A DNA stretch of 57,432 nucleotides. It comes from a bacterium BMS3Bbin10. GTDB lineage: Bacteria; Pseudomonadota; Alphaproteobacteria; Rhizobiales; Methyloligellaceae. The notes beneath the pieces are model-generated. The model was not told where the DNA came from. It did no database searches and saw nothing but the letters and a program-made list of their open reading frames with translations. Both the position numbers and the translations under genes were made by a program. Position 1 is the stretch's first letter, and the number at the start of each line of letters is the position of its first letter. The DNA is taken from assembly GCA_002897995.1 (NCBI GenBank), contig BDTT01000093.1, positions 1 to 57,432 on the forward strand. Direction: 5' to 3'. Below are positions 53,592 to 57,432 of the stretch, piece after piece.

Positions 53592-56506
53592 TGTCAAGCC
53601 CCGACGAAGCCCTTGAATCGAGGCTCAGAAAAAACATCGAGGGAGACGTCCTGTTCGACGCCTTTTCGCGCGGGCGTTACGCCACGGACGCCTCCATTTA
53701 CCAGATCATGCCGCAGGGGGTAGCGGTCCCGAAAACCGAAGCCGACCTGGCCGCGATCATCGAAATTGCCCATGAGGAAGGGCTCACCCTCCTGCCCCGC
53801 GGCGGCGGCACCTCGCAAAGCGGCCAGAGCGTCGGGGACTCGCTGGTCGTCGATTTCTCGAAATATCTGCACAAGATCACTTCCCTTGACCCTGAGCTAC
53901 GAACCTGCACCGTGCAGCCCGGCATCGTGCTCGACCGGCTCAATGCACAATTGAAACGCCACAGGCTGTGGTTCCCGGTCGATGTCTCGACTGCCAGCCG
54001 GGCAACCATCGGCGGGATGGCCGGCAACAACAGCTGCGGCACCCGCTCAATCCGCTACGGGATCATGCGCGACAATGTGACGGCCATTGACGCGATCCTG
54101 GCGGACGGAACGCAGGCGCGTTTCGCCGAGGTGCCAAAAAACCTGAACCGGCTCAATGCCCCCTCCCCGGCGCTTGAGCTGATGCGGGACCTCATTGAGA
54201 TCGGCCGAAGGCGCAAAAAACATATCGGCAAGGCTTTCCCCAAAGTGTCGCGCCGGGTCGGCGGATATCTGCTCGATGCTCTTGTGCCGGGCGAGACGCC
54301 GGTCAATCTGGCGCAGATCCTGATCGGCTCGGAAGGAACCCTGGCCTTTTCGCGCGCCATCGAGTTGAAACTCTCGCCCCTGCCCGGAAACAAGGCGCTT
54401 GGCGTCTGCCATTTTCCCACCTTCCGCAAGGCCATGGAAGCAGCCCAGCACATCGTCAAGCTGGGGCCGAGCGCGGTTGAGCTCATTGACAAGAACCTGA
54501 TTGAGCTTGCCCGCGATATCCCGATGTTCCGCGCCACGGTCAACCGCTTCGTCAAGGGCGAGCCCGAAGCCCTCCTAATCACTGAATTCTCTCAAGACAA
54601 TCAGGTGGAGAATTTGCGCCGGCTAAATGAACTCGATGACCTGATGCGCGAGCTGGGGCACAAACACGCGGTCGTCGAGGCGGTGGGGGCACGGTTTCAG
54701 AAAGCCATCTGGGAGGTGCGCAAGTCCGGCCTCAACATCATGATGAGCATGAAGTCGGACGGCAAGCCGGTCTCCTTCATCGAAGACTGCGCCGTCCCGC
54801 TGGAGCATCTGGCCGACTATACAGAGCGGCTGAGCGAGGTCTTCGAAAAGCACGGCACGCGCGGCACCTGGTATGCCCATGCCTCCGTCGGCTGCCTGCA
54901 TGTGCGGCCCATCCTCAATCTGAAGCTGGAAAAAGACGCGGTCACCATGCGCGCCATTGCCGAGGAGGCCTTCGAGATGGTGCGCGAATACAAGGGCGCG
55001 CATTCGGGCGAACATGGCGACGGGCTGGTGCGCTCGGAATTTCACGAGACAATGTATGGGTGCAAGACCGTCGAGATTTTCGAACAGGTCAAGGATCGCT
55101 TCGACCCCGGCGCGCGCCTCAATCCGGGCAAGATCACGCGCGCCCCCAAAATGAACGACCGGACCCTGTTCCGCTACAAGCCGGACTACGCCGTCGCGGA
55201 AATGGACACAGGCTTCGACTGGTCGGGGTGGACGGGCGCGGGGGGCGGTTTTCAGGGCGCGGTGGAGATGTGCAACAACAACGGCGCGTGCCGGAAATTC
55301 GACGCCGGCGTCATGTGCCCGTCCTACCGCGTGACCCGCAACGAGAGCGACGTCACCCGCGGGCGCGCCAACACATTGCGCCTGGCCATCTCCGGGCAGC
55401 TTGGCGAGGGCGCCCTTACCTCGCCCGAAATGCTCGAAACCATGAAACATTGCGTGTCCTGCAAGGCCTGCCGGCGCGAATGCCCCACCGGCGTCGACAT
55501 GGCGAAAATGAAAATCGAAGTGCTGCGCGCCCATGCCGCGCGCCATGGACTAGCGCTGCACGACCGGCTGGTGGCCACGCTGCCGCGCTACGCGCCATTC
55601 GCCTCGCGCCTGCCTGGGCTGTTCAATTTGCGAAATACGCTCCCCGGCATGCCCGCACTGGCGGAACGCCTGACCGGCTTTTCACGCCATCGCCCCCTGC
55701 CCCGCTGGCGCTCCGGCGCCTTTCGCGAGAAAGGGCCGTTCGGGCCGCAAGACGGCCGCGATGCGGTGTTGTTCGTGGACACGTTCAATCGCTATTTCGA
55801 GCCCGAGACAATCCATGCGGCGTTGCGCGTACTCGGCGCTGCCGGAACACGCATCCATATCGCCCATGGCCGGGGACGCCCGCTGTGCTGCGGGCGGACC
55901 TATCTCTCCGCCGGGCTTGTCGAGAAAGCCCGCGCCGAGGCTGGGCGCTTTCTCGACGCGATCACGCCGCATCTGGATGCCGGGCGGGCGATCATCGGCC
56001 TTGAACCCAGCTGTCTGTTCACGCTGAGGGATGAATTTCCCTCCCTGCTGCCGGGCAAAGCTGCCGAGAAGCTGGCGCAAAGCGCGGTGCTGCTCTCGCA
56101 GTATCTCATCAATGAGAAAAAGGCGCGCCGGCTTGTCCTCAAGCTCAAAGCGCAAAAACACCCCATTCTGCTGCACGGCCATTGTCACCAGAAATCCTTC
56201 GCCGCGATGGATGATGCGATCGGCGCGCTGCAACTGATCCCTGGCGCGAAAATCGAAACCATACAGTCAGGCTGCTGCGGCATGGCGGGCGCGTATGGCT
56301 ATGGCAAGGACACATTCGAGATGTCCATGGCCATGGGCGAGCTATCGCTGCTGCCCGCCGTGAGAGACGCCGGCGAGGCAACCCTTCTCGTCGCGGACGG
56401 TTTTTCCTGCCGTCATCAAATTCATGACGGAACCGGACGGCGCGCGCGCCATGGCGTGCATCTGCTTGACGATGCTCTCCCCCACTCCAGCGGCAAGAAA
56501 GGCTGA
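53576..56506 (+). CDS. FAD-linked oxidase with Fe-S domain (YdiJ-like D-2-hydroxyacid dehydrogenase)
   Basis: A 976-residue fusion of a VAO-type flavoprotein and an Fe-S/CCG protein. The FAD domain shows LLPRGGGTSQSGQSVG and ATIGGMAGNNSCGTRSIRYG; FAD-oxidase C follows, with AHSGEHGDGLVRSEF. The YdiJ-type motif CNNNGACRK (Cys566, Cys572) and MCPSY (Cys581) come next, then Cys626, Cys629, Cys632 and Cys636 for a 4Fe-4S cluster, and two CCG motifs (PLCCGRTYLSAG, SGCCGMAGAYGYG). Relatives oxidise D-2-hydroxyglutarate, D-lactate or glycolate, with electrons going to quinone. ATG 53576 lies inside an operator-like dyad at the predicted transcription start; ATG 53591 is an alternative. Neither has a Shine-Dalgarno. 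Confidence 0.93.
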   Translation: MNSLYMSSPDEALESRLRKNIEGDVLFDAFSRGRYATDASIYQIMPQGVAVPKTEADLAAIIEIAHEEGLTLLPRGGGTSQSGQSVGDSLVVDFSKYLHKITSLDPELRTCTVQPGIVLDRLNAQLKRHRLWFPVDVSTASRATIGGMAGNNSCGTRSIRYGIMRDNVTAIDAILADGTQARFAEVPKNLNRLNAPSPALELMRDLIEIGRRRKKHIGKAFPKVSRRVGGYLLDALVPGETPVNLAQILIGSEGTLAFSRAIELKLSPLPGNKALGVCHFPTFRKAMEAAQHIVKLGPSAVELIDKNLIELARDIPMFRATVNRFVKGEPEALLITEFSQDNQVENLRRLNELDDLMRELGHKHAVVEAVGARFQKAIWEVRKSGLNIMMSMKSDGKPVSFIEDCAVPLEHLADYTERLSEVFEKHGTRGTWYAHASVGCLHVRPILNLKLEKDAVTMRAIAEEAFEMVREYKGAHSGEHGDGLVRSEFHETMYGCKTVEIFEQVKDRFDPGARLNPGKITRAPKMNDRTLFRYKPDYAVAEMDTGFDWSGWTGAGGGFQGAVEMCNNNGACRKFDAGVMCPSYRVTRNESDVTRGRANTLRLAISGQLGEGALTSPEMLETMKHCVSCKACRRECPTGVDMAKMKIEVLRAHAARHGLALHDRLVATLPRYAPFASRLPGLFNLRNTLPGMPALAERLTGFSRHRPLPRWRSGAFREKGPFGPQDGRDAVLFVDTFNRYFEPETIHAALRVLGAAGTRIHIAHGRGRPLCCGRTYLSAGLVEKARAEAGRFLDAITPHLDAGRAIIGLEPSCLFTLRDEFPSLLPGKAAEKLAQSAVLLSQYLINEKKARRLVLKLKAQKHPILLHGHCHQKSFAAMDDAIGALQLIPGAKIETIQSGCCGMAGAYGYGKDTFEMSMAMGELSLLPAVRDAGEATLLVADGFSCRHQIHDGTGRRARHGVHLLDDALPHSSGKKG

Positions 56507-56513
56507 TCTCCCC

Positions 56514-57233
56514 ATGTCACATGATGAAACAGCAACCATGGCCCGCGCCGGAGCGGACACGAGCGCGCCGGCTGAACCCATTATCCGCCGCACGCTCCAT
56601 GACGAACTGCTTGAGCGCCTGCGCCAGATGATTGTCGATGGAGATATGACGCCGGGCGAAAAGGTGCCGGAGAAGGAGCTTTGCGCGCGCTTCGGCGTAT
56701 CGCGCACGCCGCTGCGCGAGGCCCTCAAGGTGCTCGCCAATGAAGGACTTGTGACGCTCACGCCCAATCGCGGCGCGATGATTGCCGGCCTGACGCTTGA
56801 GGACCTTGAAGAGGCGTTTCCGGTCATGGGCGCGCTGGAAGCGCTGTCGGGCGAAATGGCCTGCGCCAATATCACCGACGCCGAAATCGCCCGCATCAAA
56901 CAGCTGCATGAGCAGATGATGGCCCATTATGAGGCGCGCGAGCTGCGGCGCTATTTCCGGACCAATCAGAAAATTCACGAGATGATCCTGACCGCGGCCC
57001 GCAATCGGACATTGTCATCGCTCTATCGCAGTCTTGAGGGGCGCATCCGGCAGGCCCGGTATCTGGCGAACATGTCCACATCGCGCTGGACGCAAGCGGT
57101 GCGCGAGCATGAGCGCATGATCGCGGCGCTCGAGGCACGTGACGGAGCGGCGCTCGCGCAAATCCTCAAAAGCCACCTGGCCAACAAGTTCGAGACGGTC
57201 AAGGACGCGCTGGAAGCCAGTAAAAACACCTGA
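56514..57233 (+). CDS. GntR-family transcriptional regulator, FCD subfamily
   Basis: A 239-residue regulator. The winged HTH is at the N terminus (PEKELCARFGVSRTPLREAL, then VLANEGLVTLTPNRGAMIAG) and a C-terminal all-helical FCD ligand domain follows, with metal-site type residues (FRTNQKIHEMIL, AVREHERMIAAL). FCD regulators usually sense organic acids and repress the adjacent catabolic genes. It starts 7 bp after the dehydrogenase stop (ATG 56514; 30 further upstream codons would overlap that gene), so it is co-transcribed and probably autoregulated through the dyad at 53563-53591. Confidence 0.94.
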   Translation: MSHDETATMARAGADTSAPAEPIIRRTLHDELLERLRQMIVDGDMTPGEKVPEKELCARFGVSRTPLREALKVLANEGLVTLTPNRGAMIAGLTLEDLEEAFPVMGALEALSGEMACANITDAEIARIKQLHEQMMAHYEARELRRYFRTNQKIHEMILTAARNRTLSSLYRSLEGRIRQARYLANMSTSRWTQAVREHERMIAALEARDGAALAQILKSHLANKFETVKDALEASKNT

Positions 57234-57290
57234 GCTTCTTCGATTCGCCCTTAACGTCTTGCTCGTTTTCCGGCATTAAGGTCGCTTCCT

Positions 57291-57380
57291 GGATGGGTGG
57301 CCGAGTGGTTGAAGGCACTGGTCTTGAAAACCAGCAGGCGCGCAAGCGTCTCGGGGGTTCGAATCCCTCCCCATCCGCCA
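57291..57380 (+). tRNA. tRNA-Ser (anticodon UGA)
   Basis: A 90-nt tRNA. The acceptor arm pairs GGATGGG (57291-57297) with CCCATCC, followed by discriminator G and an encoded CCA (57378-57380). The anticodon arm CTGGT-CTTGAAA-ACCAG gives anticodon TGA, reading UCA and related serine codons. A long variable arm (CAGGCGCGCAAGCGTCTC region) and a GGTTCGAATCC T arm confirm a class II serine tRNA. Confidence 0.97.
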
Positions 57381-57432
57381 TGCTGTCCCGGACCGCCGCG
57401 GCGCCTTACGCCCGCGCCTTGTTCAGAAAATC

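Overview
The window is a 57 kb piece of an alphaproteobacterial chromosome, GC-rich, with near-continuous coding. The gene order is what one sees in Rhizobiales (Hyphomicrobiales) and close relatives: a Coq10/RatA-like gene, cinA, a fused ispDF, dusB(nifR3)-ntrBC-ntrYX, trkA-trkH, hfq-hflX and mazG, followed by an envelope/lipid/ribosome/DNA block. A dispersed repeat upstream of trkA (9898-9996) has the architecture of an intergenic repeat I remember from Rhizobiales genomes. I cannot name a genus.

Layout. 1-2016: end of a START-domain gene, then cinA and ispDF on the minus strand. 2200-14904: plus-strand nitrogen-sensing block (dusB-ntrB-ntrC, then ntrY-ntrX), potassium uptake (trkA, trkH) and hfq-hflX. 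14931-17408: mazG and pepA on the minus strand. 17677-25185: outer-membrane biogenesis (lptF-lptG-lptD-surA) running into pdxA and rsmA. 25213-32407: minus-strand gmk, yicC, mltG and the type II fatty-acid genes fabF, acpP, fabG, fabD, with a small IS-derived element between acpP and fabF. 32770-42641: plus-strand rpsF-rpsR-DUF2232-rplI, dnaB, alr, radA, cvpA, purF and an SDR. 42655-50086: minus-strand MBL hydrolase, tatD, metG, holB, tmk, a D,D-carboxypeptidase and rlpA. 50247-57233: the only accessory-looking part, a divergent catabolic cluster (family III CoA-transferase, crotonase-family protein, PLP aminotransferase against a large FAD/Fe-S 2-hydroxyacid dehydrogenase and a GntR-FCD regulator). 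It is followed by tRNA-Ser(UGA) at 57291-57380.

How it works together. NtrBC and NtrYX are the nitrogen and envelope/redox two-component systems. LptF/G/D plus SurA place LPS and outer-membrane proteins. The fab genes feed lipid A and phospholipid. rpsF-rpsR-rplI, dnaB, holB, tmk, gmk, metG and purF supply translation, replication and nucleotides. The last cluster probably oxidises a 2-hydroxy acid and couples the oxo product to transamination and CoA chemistry; its substrate is unknown.

The most interesting observations are: (a) an rpsF leader in which a 9-nt stretch pairs perfectly with the Shine-Dalgarno region and also overlaps another hairpin; (b) three dyads packed between the divergent catabolic genes, the last centred on the annotated start codon of the dehydrogenase; (c) a crotonase-family protein lacking both hydratase glutamates; (d) a 263-bp element with 22-bp terminal inverted repeats and CTAG duplications; (e) a TrkH whose fourth filter loop lacks its glycine. 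I saw no CRISPR array, rRNA, prophage, intact transposase or convincing intrinsic terminator.
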